From the NCBI RefSeq assembly GCF_005116445.1, contig NZ_SWBQ01000002.1:62001-126000 (forward strand): DNA of 64,000 bases. Reading direction: 5' to 3'. The notes under the pieces are model-generated. The model was not told the DNA's origin, searched no databases, and saw only the letters and a program-made list of their open reading frames with translations. Both the position numbers and the translations under genes were made by a program. Shown here one piece after another: positions 8,372 through 16,748 of this stretch (positions are counted from its first letter, which is position 1; every line of letters starts with the position of its first letter). This stretch comes from Pedobacter frigoris. GTDB taxonomy: Bacteria > Bacteroidota > Bacteroidia > Sphingobacteriales > Sphingobacteriaceae.

Positions 8372-10099
8372 TTAATAATCGGTAACGGTTTTAGAATGGG
8401 TTAAATGATCGGTGAGGGACAGGTTAATGTTATGCCCACCGCTTACGGTATTGGTATAGGTTCGTACTATTCTCGGATAATTTGTGGTAAAACCCAGGTC
8501 TACATTACTTGGTCCGGGTGCCAGACTCTCGTTGGAGCTACAAAAAGTGAGCGGGGGATGAGTATGGAAATTGCCGACAGTAAAATTGGCACCGTAAAAT
8601 GGATCAATTGTACCGGAGAGTGTTCTTTCAGAGAGCGTCACACCAAATGTAGCTACGCCACAAGCAGCGCTTGCACTAACTGTCGCTCCATCAAGTTCAA
8701 CATTCCGTGTAGCTGCCCTGTAATAGACAGCGAACCCATGCTCGAATTTTGTACCCTGACTAGCGGTTGTACTTGCCACAGTTTGAGACCAGGCAGATGA
8801 CATTTGAGAGGCGAATTCAGACAGGAACTCCGTACTTGTATACCGTGAATACGTATTGACTTCATTTGAATAGGTTGTCGATTCCACGCCATTACAGGTA
8901 TATATTATTTTCAACCGGTATTTAAGCGCGCCCAATACATTGATTTCAGCATTATTGATTGCGTAGGTATTACCTTGGTCGAACTCCGTGTCGAATTTAA
9001 TTGATCCTTCCAACCAGGTATCCTGATAGTATACTTCAAAGGCCTTATCAGTTATAGAAACTGCACCGCTAGTGGTAATGGTTGCGTTCAGGTTAATGTT
9101 TGTACCCGGCCTCACCGTTGAGGCAATTGAAGACAGCATTGCGCTTACTGTACACATTTGGTCACAGTTTTGAATTCCTGTTGTACCGCCAATACAGCCA
9201 CAATCAGCCATATGAGCAGTTCCTCCGGTGACACCTGCACAATCTACGTTCCCGCCTGTATTACCACCACCACCAATTGGTCCTTCAGGATATTCAGGAT
9301 CAGGGGTAATAGACGAAGGATGAAAAGAGAATGGATATGGTAAATATTGATAATTACTGGCTGCATCTATAATTATCATAAATATCTCCGGGTAAAACCC
9401 TCCCGAATCAACATTCTCAGGCCAATCACACATGCAAGTTGTTGGGTTAAACCAAGTACCCATTTGACACTCTCTTATCACCACCGCCAAATAATTTGAT
9501 CCATAACTCATTTGAATAAGTTCCATAAACCCACTTTCAGTTATCATTTTTTTATTAAACGCTGATGAGAGAATCTTGCCCCCATTTCCTCCTATAGACA
9601 GTACATCTTTCTTGAAAACACTAGCCTTTAGCTTTGTTTTTAATTCTCCGGTTAAGGTTAAACGTAAGGGATAATATTTTCCGCCAACATTCATAAATTG
9701 CATGATGCTGACTTCAGTTTGCCCACTTACATTTTTAATATAAAGTTCAAAAACGGCTTTGATTTCCGCAGGAGCCTTTTGTTTGCCGTCTTTGGGTTTT
9801 AGTTTACTTAAATCAAAATAAATGGGTACACGTATGTTATCAGCACTATCAATAATTGCTTTTTCCCAATTCATTTCGAAGCGCATTTTTTTGACGAATG
9901 AGTCAGAGCCTTGTTCTTCCAAAATGGACTCTACATGGGCTTTTGCTTTTAAAATGGTTTCATTGACAACTACTTCGGGCTGATTTTGAATTTCCAGGCC
10001 ACGCTTGCAGGAGTTACCTAGCAATATTATGCCAAGCAGTAATACGACACATAGAGGCGTCTTCGTGTTTATTATGTTCATGTATTTAATTTGTTTCAT
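8372..10099 (-). CDS. Lipoprotein T3: shared N-terminal half plus JAB/MPN-like tail
   Basis: A 575-aa lipoprotein started at ATG 10099 (MKQIKYMN, as in T1). An open extension to 10213 only reads through the duplicated upstream region and is rejected. SPII Cys31 in LLGNSC. Domains follow the T2 order: conserved N-terminal half with peritrophin-like CQMGTWFNP...CDWPENV, DCAGVTGG linker, Ig-like domain, then a tail with H512-T-H514-P-P and S531-x-x-D534, the JAB/MPN metal-site pattern. T2 and T3 are closely similar over their full length, so this pair is a more recent duplicate than T1. The A-family gene starts one base after the stop. An envelope-anchored metallopeptidase effector is inferred from motifs only. 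Confidence 0.78.
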   Translation of the reverse strand: MKQIKYMNIINTKTPLCVVLLLGIILLGNSCKRGLEIQNQPEVVVNETILKAKAHVESILEEQGSDSFVKKMRFEMNWEKAIIDSADNIRVPIYFDLSKLKPKDGKQKAPAEIKAVFELYIKNVSGQTEVSIMQFMNVGGKYYPLRLTLTGELKTKLKASVFKKDVLSIGGNGGKILSSAFNKKMITESGFMELIQMSYGSNYLAVVIRECQMGTWFNPTTCMCDWPENVDSGGFYPEIFMIIIDAASNYQYLPYPFSFHPSSITPDPEYPEGPIGGGGNTGGNVDCAGVTGGTAHMADCGCIGGTTGIQNCDQMCTVSAMLSSIASTVRPGTNINLNATITTSGAVSITDKAFEVYYQDTWLEGSIKFDTEFDQGNTYAINNAEINVLGALKYRLKIIYTCNGVESTTYSNEVNTYSRYTSTEFLSEFASQMSSAWSQTVASTTASQGTKFEHGFAVYYRAATRNVELDGATVSASAACGVATFGVTLSERTLSGTIDPFYGANFTVGNFHTHPPLTFCSSNESLAPGPSNVDLGFTTNYPRIVRTYTNTVSGGHNINLSLTDHLTHSKTVTDY

Positions 10100-10279
10100 C
10101 TCGGAATGGCTGCTTCGCAGATAAGAATAGAAATCAGGGCGTTTAATGGCAATGCCAATTCGCAATGGATTTGAAAGTATATAAATACTTAAGATTTGCT
10201 TATTGAGATCCATGAGAGAGCGTTTATATTTGGTTATATAAAGTAAGACGGCAAACGGTGGGGGTATGGGGTAGATAAA
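10100..10279. repeat. Copy 2 of duplicated upstream region of lipoprotein genes
   Basis: This block matches 5423-5606 and stands directly upstream of T3. Together with 10280-10402 it forms a gap of about 300 bases with no gene. The right part carries the promoter of the plus-strand gene that follows, so the two transcription units diverge from this gap. Confidence 0.7.
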
Positions 10280-10372
10280 ATTTTGAGGATTGTGTAAATG
10301 ATTTTCCCAATAGTATTACCTAGTCAAACATCAGTTAACTTATTAAAAATTGCTTGGCTTATAAAATTAATA

Positions 10373-10380
10373 TAATTTTG
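10373..10380 (+). promoter_or_regulatory. Candidate Bacteroidota -7 box upstream of the 195-aa gene, copy 1
   Basis: TAATTTTG fits the Bacteroidota -7 consensus TAnnTTTG. A TTG lies about 19-20 bases upstream in the expected -33 place. It is 22 bases before the ATG. The same sequence is kept upstream of the second gene copy at 13970. Confidence 0.5.
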
Positions 10381-10402
10381 GTTCAGCTAAATATCGCTCA
10401 AA

Positions 10403-10990
10403 ATGAAACAACTACACTCAATCACTTTCGCTTTTTTGATTTTCCTTAGTTTAATTGCTATTCGGACTTCCGCGCAGACGGATTATGTCATCAGCAATGA
10501 CGGAACCAAGACCATGGGAGAAGTAAAAAAATACAATGTAAAAAGCTTAAAATTTGTTCCCGCTGGTCAAAAGAAGGCCGTAAAGTATAACCCTGAACAG
10601 GTTAACGAGTTTTATAAAGCCGGAGATGGGACTTTCCGTTCAATAGCTTTGAATACGAACAACCGCCCATTTTTACATGTACTGGAAGACGGGAAGATCA
10701 AACTGTACGAGTATCTGGTTAATGGCCAGACCGGTCCGACGTTCAATGGTACCGGCGGTTTTATGAGCCCTGGCTACAGCTACAGCAAGCAACGTTGGTA
10801 CGCTCAGAAAAATGGTGGTGATCTGGTCGAAGTTAAATCTAATGGCATATGGGGTAGCAGGAAGGATAGAAAAAATGCTTTTTCAGACCTGATCAGCGAT
10901 AATGAGCATGTACTACAACGCTATAAAAACGAAGATAAATTTACTTTTGATTTCGTAAGGTCACTGGTAGTAGAGTATAACGGTAAATGA
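10403..10990 (+). CDS. Secreted protein of unknown function, duplicate copy 1
   Basis: A 195-aa protein with a signal peptide ending at TSAQ (residue 25). The mature part begins DYVISNDG and has a beta-rich, Lys-rich character (DGTKTMGEVKKYNVKSLKFVPAG). No known domain is recognised. The gene, its promoter and about 60 bases of leader are repeated at 14000-14587 with one amino-acid change (Gly to Ala in QKNGGDL). By eye there are about fourteen base differences, eight of them within 50 bases, which suggests gene conversion or very recent duplication. It is probably an envelope protein. Confidence 0.8.
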   Translation: MKQLHSITFAFLIFLSLIAIRTSAQTDYVISNDGTKTMGEVKKYNVKSLKFVPAGQKKAVKYNPEQVNEFYKAGDGTFRSIALNTNNRPFLHVLEDGKIKLYEYLVNGQTGPTFNGTGGFMSPGYSYSKQRWYAQKNGGDLVEVKSNGIWGSRKDRKNAFSDLISDNEHVLQRYKNEDKFTFDFVRSLVVEYNGK

Positions 10991-11062
10991 TGAAAGTATG
11001 CAAATACATAAAAATCTTCATCAACGTCCATGCTGTCAGCTTCGGAATATTATACCATTGAT

Positions 11063-11839
11063 CTACTGAAAGAGATACCCAAATACGTTTCTTCCCATCA
11101 GTGTAAACCTGATAAAACCATTCCTGACACGGTGTTTAGTACCATTGTTATCGAATAGGTTCAATTCAAATTTCGCTTCCACATAATAAGAATCCTTGTC
11201 AATTTGCTCAGTCTTTATAATCTCAAAAACAGAGTCATCCTGAGGATAATTCGTCAATGGCTCTTCAAAAGCGGACTCAGGTTTACTGGTTCTGCCATAA
11301 GCAGCAAAAGAAATGGCTACACCATTTTTGGAGTTTGTACTTTCATAGTCGGTGGCGAAAGTAAGCTTGCCTTTGTTCAGCAAATTCCTGACATCCTTCG
11401 GAAAATAAAAACTTCCATATTTATTCATATCCTTTTTATGGAAGCCCTGACTAAATGAAATAACTAGAAGTTCATTCCCTATTCTATAGTTTGTGTTTGC
11501 ACAGGTAAAGTAAATCGAGTCTGTAGGTGCATACCATCCTCTTTTAGTCATTCCGTATTCAGTGTAAATGGTCATCCCGGCTTTTGGCGCGTCGAGATAT
11601 TTCATTCTGTATCCGCTGTTTCCTATTTGATTCATTCCTCCTAAACCAGGTTCGCCGGAAAATGACTTTCCTCCGATCTCGAAATAGACACTATCATATT
11701 TCATCTTAACTTCTGGCTCGATTGCCACCGGAACATCTACTGGTGTACCTTTCTCACAACTGGAGACAAATAGTGTGGAGATGGCAACGAAGGCCAGGCA
11801 CAGCATCCGCAGATGCTGTTTTGATAAAGCGTTTTTCAT
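11063..11839 (-). CDS. Lipoprotein of unknown function
   Basis: A 258-aa protein with SPII signal (LFVSSC, Cys28) followed by EKGTPVDVP. The mature part has repeated short strands (MKYDSVYFEIGGKSFSG, YFTCANTNYRIGNELLVISF, SYYVEAKFELNLFDNNG) typical of small beta-sandwich envelope lipoproteins of Bacteroidota, but no named family is recognised. It stands alone, convergent with the 195-aa gene and divergent from the SDR gene, with about 160 bases of shared upstream space. Confidence 0.7.
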   Translation of the reverse strand: MKNALSKQHLRMLCLAFVAISTLFVSSCEKGTPVDVPVAIEPEVKMKYDSVYFEIGGKSFSGEPGLGGMNQIGNSGYRMKYLDAPKAGMTIYTEYGMTKRGWYAPTDSIYFTCANTNYRIGNELLVISFSQGFHKKDMNKYGSFYFPKDVRNLLNKGKLTFATDYESTNSKNGVAISFAAYGRTSKPESAFEEPLTNYPQDDSVFEIIKTEQIDKDSYYVEAKFELNLFDNNGTKHRVRNGFIRFTLMGRNVFGYLFQ

Positions 11840-11998
11840 AAGTTTTGTATTTGTGTGTGCAGCAAATGTACTTAAAAACCCAATCCAATTTTAAAAAAGT
11901 AATTTAGACTACAGCCTCAATAGATTCGGCTACATCCAACTGACAAATGATGCGGAACTTTGTTTCATCAAAACTGTTAATATAATCAACAATAAAAC

Positions 11999-12763
11999 AT
12001 GGAAACAAAAAACAAGATAGCCCTGATTACTGGTGGTAGCCGCGGACTGGGCAGAAATATGGCATTAGCCATCGCTAAAAAAGGTATAGACGTGGTGATC
12101 ACTTACAATTCCAATAAGGAAGCGGCGGATCAAGTAATTGATCAGATTCAATTGATGGGACAAAATGCTACCGCTTTTCAGCTGGACACGAGCGATATCA
12201 CTGGCTTTGATACATTTGTGGACAGCCTGACGAAGCACCTTACAGCGGAAACTGGAAGCCCTAACATCGATTTTCTGGTGAACAACGCTGGCACAGCACT
12301 TTATTCCCCAATCACTGAAACTACGGAGGTGCAGATGGATGCCATATTTAATATCCATTACAAAGGCGTGTTTTTCCTGACCCAAAAACTGCTGCCCTAC
12401 CTGAACAATGGTGGTGGCATCGTCAACATCTCTTCTGGCCTTACCCGAATCTCAATGCCTGGCTCATCGGTATATGGTTCATTGAAAGCAGCAGTAGAAA
12501 CATTGACGCGTTACCAGGCTAAGGAATTGGGCGAGCGCAAAATCAGAGTAAACGTAGTAGCTCCGGGCGCCATAGAAACGGATTTCGGTGGAGGTCGCGT
12601 AAGGGACAACCAAGACATCAACAACCAAATTGCAGGGATTACCGCACTTGGACGCACTGGTTTACCTGATGATATTGGTGGCGTGGTGGCATTCCTGTGC
12701 TCAGAGGATGCTTACTGGATCAACGCCCAAAGGATTGAGGTATCGGGCGGACAGGCCATCTAA
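11999..12763 (+). CDS. SDR-family NAD(P)-dependent oxidoreductase
   Basis: A 254-aa short-chain dehydrogenase with the glycine-rich cofactor loop TGGSRGLGRNMA at the N-terminus, the NNAG motif near residue 94, a catalytic Tyr159-xxx-Lys163 and the Ser of NISSG upstream. The C-terminal VSGGQ is typical of the FabG-like classical SDR group. Substrate unknown. It is followed 20 bases later by an AraC-type regulator on the same strand, so the pair probably forms one unit, with the regulator sensing a related small molecule. Confidence 0.9.
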   Translation: METKNKIALITGGSRGLGRNMALAIAKKGIDVVITYNSNKEAADQVIDQIQLMGQNATAFQLDTSDITGFDTFVDSLTKHLTAETGSPNIDFLVNNAGTALYSPITETTEVQMDAIFNIHYKGVFFLTQKLLPYLNNGGGIVNISSGLTRISMPGSSVYGSLKAAVETLTRYQAKELGERKIRVNVVAPGAIETDFGGGRVRDNQDINNQIAGITALGRTGLPDDIGGVVAFLCSEDAYWINAQRIEVSGGQAI

Positions 12764-12783
12764 CTATTGCTTATATTTACCTT

Positions 12784-13701
12784 ATGAAGCCCCACAGACT
12801 CAAAACCATCAGTGAATTTCACAGCATCTTTCAGTTGCCAAAACCTGAGCATCCGCTCATCAGTCTGGTAGATTATGCCGAACTGGTGGCTGCGAAGAAG
12901 CATAGTGAAGTCAATACCATCGTGGCCGATTATTATTCGATTTCGGTAAAGCGCGATCTGCGGGAAAAGATGCGCTATGGGCAGCAGAGCTATGATTTTG
13001 ATGATGGCGTGATGTATTTTATGGCACCGGGCCAAGTTTTACAAACTACTCCGGTGGTAGATGATATGGAGCCTAAACCATCCGGATGGATCTTGCTGAT
13101 TCATCCGGACTTTCTCTGGAACACGCCTTTGGCCGCAGCCATCAGGCGCTATGAGTTTTTCAATTATTCGGTAAATGAAGCCTTGTTTCTTTCGGAAAAA
13201 GAGGAACTGGTGTTGCATAACCTGATCCAAAATATCCGCCAGGAATACCAGGCCAATATAGACCGCTTCAGCCAGAGCATCATCATTTCGCAGATCGAAA
13301 CGCTACTGAACTATTCGGAACGGTTTTACCAGCGACAGTTCATCACCCGGAAAATAGCGAACCACCAAGTGCTGGATCGCGTAGATAAATTGCTGACGGA
13401 TTATTTTGCGAATGATGCTCTTAGTCAAAAAGGACTACCTTCTGTTCAGTATGTTGCCGATGCTTTAAATATATCTGCCAGCTACTTGAGCGGACTGCTG
13501 AAGGTATTGACCGGTCAGAGTACCCAGCAGCACATTCATGACAAACTGATTGAAAAGGCAAAAGAAAAACTTTCTACAACCGATCTTTCGGTGAGTGAGA
13601 TCGCTTATGGATTGGGCTTCGAACACCCTCAGTCGTTTAGTAAATTGTTTAAGACTAAGACCAGGTTGTCGCCTTTGGAGTTCAGAGCTTCGTTCGCCTA
13701 G
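12784..13701 (+). CDS. AraC-family transcriptional regulator
   Basis: A 305-aa protein. The N-terminal two thirds look like an AraC-type sensor domain. The C-terminal 100 residues are two helix-turn-helix units: VQYVADALNISASYLSGLLKV, then LSVSEIAYGLGFEHPQSFSKLFK ahead of the LSPLEFR ending seen in AraC/XylS proteins. It probably controls the upstream SDR gene, because the two are 20 bases apart in the same direction. The inducer cannot be read from the sequence. Confidence 0.9.
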   Translation: MKPHRLKTISEFHSIFQLPKPEHPLISLVDYAELVAAKKHSEVNTIVADYYSISVKRDLREKMRYGQQSYDFDDGVMYFMAPGQVLQTTPVVDDMEPKPSGWILLIHPDFLWNTPLAAAIRRYEFFNYSVNEALFLSEKEELVLHNLIQNIRQEYQANIDRFSQSIIISQIETLLNYSERFYQRQFITRKIANHQVLDRVDKLLTDYFANDALSQKGLPSVQYVADALNISASYLSGLLKVLTGQSTQQHIHDKLIEKAKEKLSTTDLSVSEIAYGLGFEHPQSFSKLFKTKTRLSPLEFRASFA

Positions 13702-13707
13702 ACTGGG

Positions 13708-13896
13708 CTACCATCTGCCATGCCTTTCTTTAAATGTTGTTCGCAGATAACCGGCAGTCCCCAAAACAGGGAGAAAGACAACTATAAAAATCCAGACGAC
13801 CTTACTCATCAATGTCAGGGACTTGTTTTTAAGAACCTGAACAAGTCCATAAATCATATAGCCAAGTAAAAACAGAATGAGGATAGTGTAAATCAT
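13708..13896 (-). CDS. Small PLDc_N-type membrane protein
   Basis: A 62-aa protein with two transmembrane helices (ILILFLLGYMIYGLVQVL and VWIFIVVFLPVLGTAGYL). The pattern SKVVWIFIVVFLPVLGTAGYL is that of the phospholipase D-nuclease N-terminal (PLDc_N) domain, found alone in many small Bacteroidota membrane proteins. It converges on the AraC gene with only six bases between the stops. The role is unknown. Confidence 0.7.
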   Translation of the reverse strand: MIYTILILFLLGYMIYGLVQVLKNKSLTLMSKVVWIFIVVFLPVLGTAGYLRTTFKERHGRW

Positions 13897-13969
13897 TTTT
13901 TGCTGGCGCTTACCAAAGTCAAACTTCGCTTAAACTTATCTAAAAATTGTTTGCTTTATAAAATTAATA

Positions 13970-13977
13970 TAATTTTG
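13970..13977 (+). promoter_or_regulatory. Candidate Bacteroidota -7 box upstream of the 195-aa gene, copy 2
   Basis: TAATTTTG at the same distance from the ATG as in copy 1, inside a leader that is identical from about 13956 onward. The conserved promoter means that both copies are probably expressed in the same way. Confidence 0.5.
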
Positions 13978-13999
13978 GTTCAGCTAAATATCGCTCAAA

Positions 14000-14587
14000 A
14001 TGAAACAACTACACTCAATCACTTTCGCTTTTTTGATTTTCCTTAGTTTAATTGCTATTCGGACTTCCGCGCAGACGGATTATGTCATCAGCAATGACGG
14101 AACCAAGACCATGGGAGAAGTAAAAAAATACAATGTAAAAAGCTTAAAATTTGTTCCCGCTGGTCAAAAGAAGGCCGTAAAGTACAACCCCGAACAGGTT
14201 AACGAGTTTTATAAAGCCGGAGATGGGACTTTCCGTTCAATAGCTTTGAATACGAACAACCGCCCATTTTTACATGTACTGGAAGACGGGAAGATCAAAC
14301 TGTACGAGTATCTCGTTAATGGCCAGACCGGTCCGACGTTCAATGGTACCGGCGGTTTTATGAGCCCTGGCTACAGCTACAGCAAGCAACGTTGGTACGC
14401 TCAAAAAAATGCCGGTGACCTGGTTGAAGTAAAATCCAATGGTATATGGGGTAGCAGGAAGGATAGAAAAAATGCATTTTCAGACCTGATCAGCGATAAT
14501 GAGCATGTACTACAACGCTATAAAAACGAAGATAAATTTACCTTTGATTTTGTAAGGTCACTGGTAGTAGAGTATAACGGTAAATAA
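14000..14587 (+). CDS. Secreted protein of unknown function, duplicate copy 2
   Basis: A 195-aa protein identical to that of 10403-10990 except for Ala instead of Gly in QKNAGDL, with the same signal peptide (TSAQ cleavage). The similarity begins before the promoter and stops at the stop codon. The direct repeats are offset by 3597 bp, so recombination between them could delete the intervening lipoprotein, SDR, AraC and PLDc_N genes. No domain is recognised. Confidence 0.8.
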   Translation: MKQLHSITFAFLIFLSLIAIRTSAQTDYVISNDGTKTMGEVKKYNVKSLKFVPAGQKKAVKYNPEQVNEFYKAGDGTFRSIALNTNNRPFLHVLEDGKIKLYEYLVNGQTGPTFNGTGGFMSPGYSYSKQRWYAQKNAGDLVEVKSNGIWGSRKDRKNAFSDLISDNEHVLQRYKNEDKFTFDFVRSLVVEYNGK

Positions 14588-14616
14588 TGGGCCCGAGAAG
14601 GTAATCAGCCCGTCGC

Positions 14617-15531
14617 TTATTGCAAACGAGCTTTGAAGAATGCTGAAGTTTCATTGATGACCAGGTCCCAGTTGCCCGCTTTGGAAAATCCATGATCGGC
14701 ACCGGCAACTTCTACCCTCTTGTTCGTCACGCCCTTTTCAGTCAGTATCTGGGTAAACTTGTCGTATTCCGTTTTGCTTCCATCTGGAAGATCACCAACG
14801 TTGTTAAATTCAGGGCGAATATTGATAGTCGCCAATGCCTTGCCCTGGATAGCCAGCCACATCGGACTGGCAGCCATATAGGCCAATATATTCGCTTGCA
14901 CAGGCTCTGCACCCACCGCACGATAGATCACCTCGACAATCCGTGGATCAAGTAATGCTACTTCTGATTCATCCTGAAAAGCAAAATTAGTAGCCCCAGC
15001 CCAGTTGGCCGCGACTTTGACCCTACCAACGGTATTTTTATCTCCATATGCGTAAAGCAAAGCTAAGGTTGCACCTGCGCTATGCCCCGCTATAGCCCAT
15101 TTATCACTGCTCATCCTCCATTCACTGCTTTTAGCCGCAGCGAGGTTAACGGCCGCTTGAATATCGTTCAACTGATCTGCAATTTTTACAGGACTGGGTT
15201 TATGTACAATAGGGTTACTCAGCACGCCATCTATATTCACCAATCGGTAGTTCACATTCAGTACCACAAAACCTTGGGCAGACAATTGTTGGGCCCGTGC
15301 AGAAACATCGGCTTTATCGCCAGCTACAAATCCACCACCATGCAGCATCACTACCACTGGCGTTTGTTCATTACGACCTTCCGGCAGGTAGGCATCCATT
15401 TTTTGAGCTGGGTCTGCACCAAAGCTGATATTGGTGATCACCTGTGCTTCGGTGGTCAGTTTCTTGTCTTTCTTGCAGGAAGTCAGTACCAAAAAGGCAC
15501 ATAAAGTAAAATAAACAGTTAAGCTTTTCAT
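14617..15531 (-). CDS. Alpha/beta-hydrolase lipoprotein (carboxylesterase-like)
   Basis: A 304-aa protein with lipobox LTSC (Cys19). The fold is an alpha/beta hydrolase of the hormone-sensitive lipase/BD-FAE type: oxyanion motif H64-G-G-G, nucleophile elbow GHSAG with Ser151, and a catalytic His280 in ADHGFS. The acid residue is probably an Asp near 250. It is expected to be a periplasmic esterase that de-esterifies small or carbohydrate-linked substrates; the substrate is not evident. It is a single-gene unit. Confidence 0.88.
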   Translation of the reverse strand: MKSLTVYFTLCAFLVLTSCKKDKKLTTEAQVITNISFGADPAQKMDAYLPEGRNEQTPVVVMLHGGGFVAGDKADVSARAQQLSAQGFVVLNVNYRLVNIDGVLSNPIVHKPSPVKIADQLNDIQAAVNLAAAKSSEWRMSSDKWAIAGHSAGATLALLYAYGDKNTVGRVKVAANWAGATNFAFQDESEVALLDPRIVEVIYRAVGAEPVQANILAYMAASPMWLAIQGKALATINIRPEFNNVGDLPDGSKTEYDKFTQILTEKGVTNKRVEVAGADHGFSKAGNWDLVINETSAFFKARLQ

Positions 15532-15595
15532 AGGGATATTTTTATTAACTAAAACAAAAACCGTTCCGCTATCATCGTCAAGGCTAATAGCGAAT

Positions 15596-16624
15596 TTACT
15601 CCTCCTGATGGTAATACACCTTGTAATAATTCATTCGCTTGCCATCATCAAAGCCATTCTCGATCAGTTCTTTATCGCCATGAATGTAAATATGGAAGTT
15701 CTTATCCAGCTTGAGTACGCTCTTGTAAGCCTTGGCTTGTTTCTTCACTGCCTTCTCTGAAATATCGAAACTATCAGGTATCGGTGTGTCCAAACCTTCA
15801 TCAAAAGCCTGCTTGTAGGTTTTAAAGGCTGCGATCCCCTCGTCATTGGCTATGACCTGCTGTGAGAACTCTTCCATATCAAAACTTTCCTTTTCCTTGA
15901 AATAATGGAAAGATTTATTCAGCAAATCGATCTGATCAGCCCTGGTGATGTCAAACTCCTGCGGAATCTGTTCTGTAATGAAATTCTTGGCCATCAATAG
16001 CAGATCAGTGGTATTGTTCACGAAGTCTGCCTTTTGCCTGTTGCCGATAAACTTGTTTTGCCAATAGTCGGTTTCGGCAGTACTATTATCTATGACTAGC
16101 AAGTTATAAGGTTCTTCAGTAAACAGAATCAATACAGCCTTTTCCGGCTTCTTAGCGCCGATGCCCTTGCGCAGCGAATGAGTAAGGCTGCTGGAGGTCA
16201 GATCGGTCTCTACAAAAGACTGCTTGTCTTCAAACTTAAAGATGCCCAGACCTTCATAAAAGTTTTCATTTAGCTTGATGTCATCAAAGCGCGCAACAAA
16301 CACGTCACCATCCTTGATGTTGGCATTGTCGCTCACCGACATCAGGTGATCAAAGATTTTCTTGGAAAGCTCTATGAAGTTGCCGTTCTCACGGATTTGC
16401 TTCGACAAGCTAAACAGTACATTGAAATTGAGGTCTATGGTATGGTGAAATTCCTGTGAAGAAACGTTATTGGTGAACGGCTTCAGGAACATATTTTTCA
16501 GTACATCCGACAGGGTTTCATCGATCAGGTCGAAAACTTCTTCTCCCGCACGGGCCTGACTTTCCACATAGCTCACCCTATGCATCATCACCTTCTTTAA
16601 AAAAACATCAGTTATCTCTATCAT
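15596..16624 (-). CDS. Nucleoid-associated protein, NdpA/YejK family
   Basis: A 342-aa soluble protein without a signal peptide. It matches the 37-kDa nucleoid-associated protein family in layout: an N-terminal MHRV segment, GDVFVARFDD near residue 105, an ILFTEEPYNLLVIDNS strand, and the C-terminal KxLKLDKNFHIYIHG..LIENGFDDGKRMNYYKVYY. The family binds the nucleoid; its role in Bacteroidota is poorly defined, and the gene often occurs in accessory regions. It stands alone. Confidence 0.8.
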   Translation of the reverse strand: MIEITDVFLKKVMMHRVSYVESQARAGEEVFDLIDETLSDVLKNMFLKPFTNNVSSQEFHHTIDLNFNVLFSLSKQIRENGNFIELSKKIFDHLMSVSDNANIKDGDVFVARFDDIKLNENFYEGLGIFKFEDKQSFVETDLTSSSLTHSLRKGIGAKKPEKAVLILFTEEPYNLLVIDNSTAETDYWQNKFIGNRQKADFVNNTTDLLLMAKNFITEQIPQEFDITRADQIDLLNKSFHYFKEKESFDMEEFSQQVIANDEGIAAFKTYKQAFDEGLDTPIPDSFDISEKAVKKQAKAYKSVLKLDKNFHIYIHGDKELIENGFDDGKRMNYYKVYYHQEE

Positions 16625-16748
16625 TCTTTGTCTATTGTGTTCAATGGTTGCTATAGCGGATTCAAAAGATCCTTCGCTGCGCTATGGATGACAAAGCGAC
16701 AACAACGGCGACAAAAATAGCAAATAAGATCTTAGTAGTTTACTTGAA

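Noticed and set aside
10100..10213. N-terminal extension of T3 up to an ATG at 10213
   Set aside because: The added 38 residues translate the duplicated non-coding block, hide the lipoprotein signal, and the T1 homologue starts at the equivalent of 10099.
1..10279. Rhs, CDI or T6SS-type toxin locus
   Set aside because: No RHS repeats, hemagglutinin repeats, PAAR, VgrG or T9SS C-terminal sorting domain is visible; the carriers are lipoproteins.
10991..11069. Short open frame after the first 195-aa gene
   Set aside because: It overlaps the end of the lipoprotein gene, has no hydrophobic or conserved feature, and is absent after the second copy.
10340..14587. Composite transposon bounded by the two 195-aa genes
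   Set aside because: No transposase, terminal inverted repeats or target duplication were found; simple duplication or gene conversion explains it.
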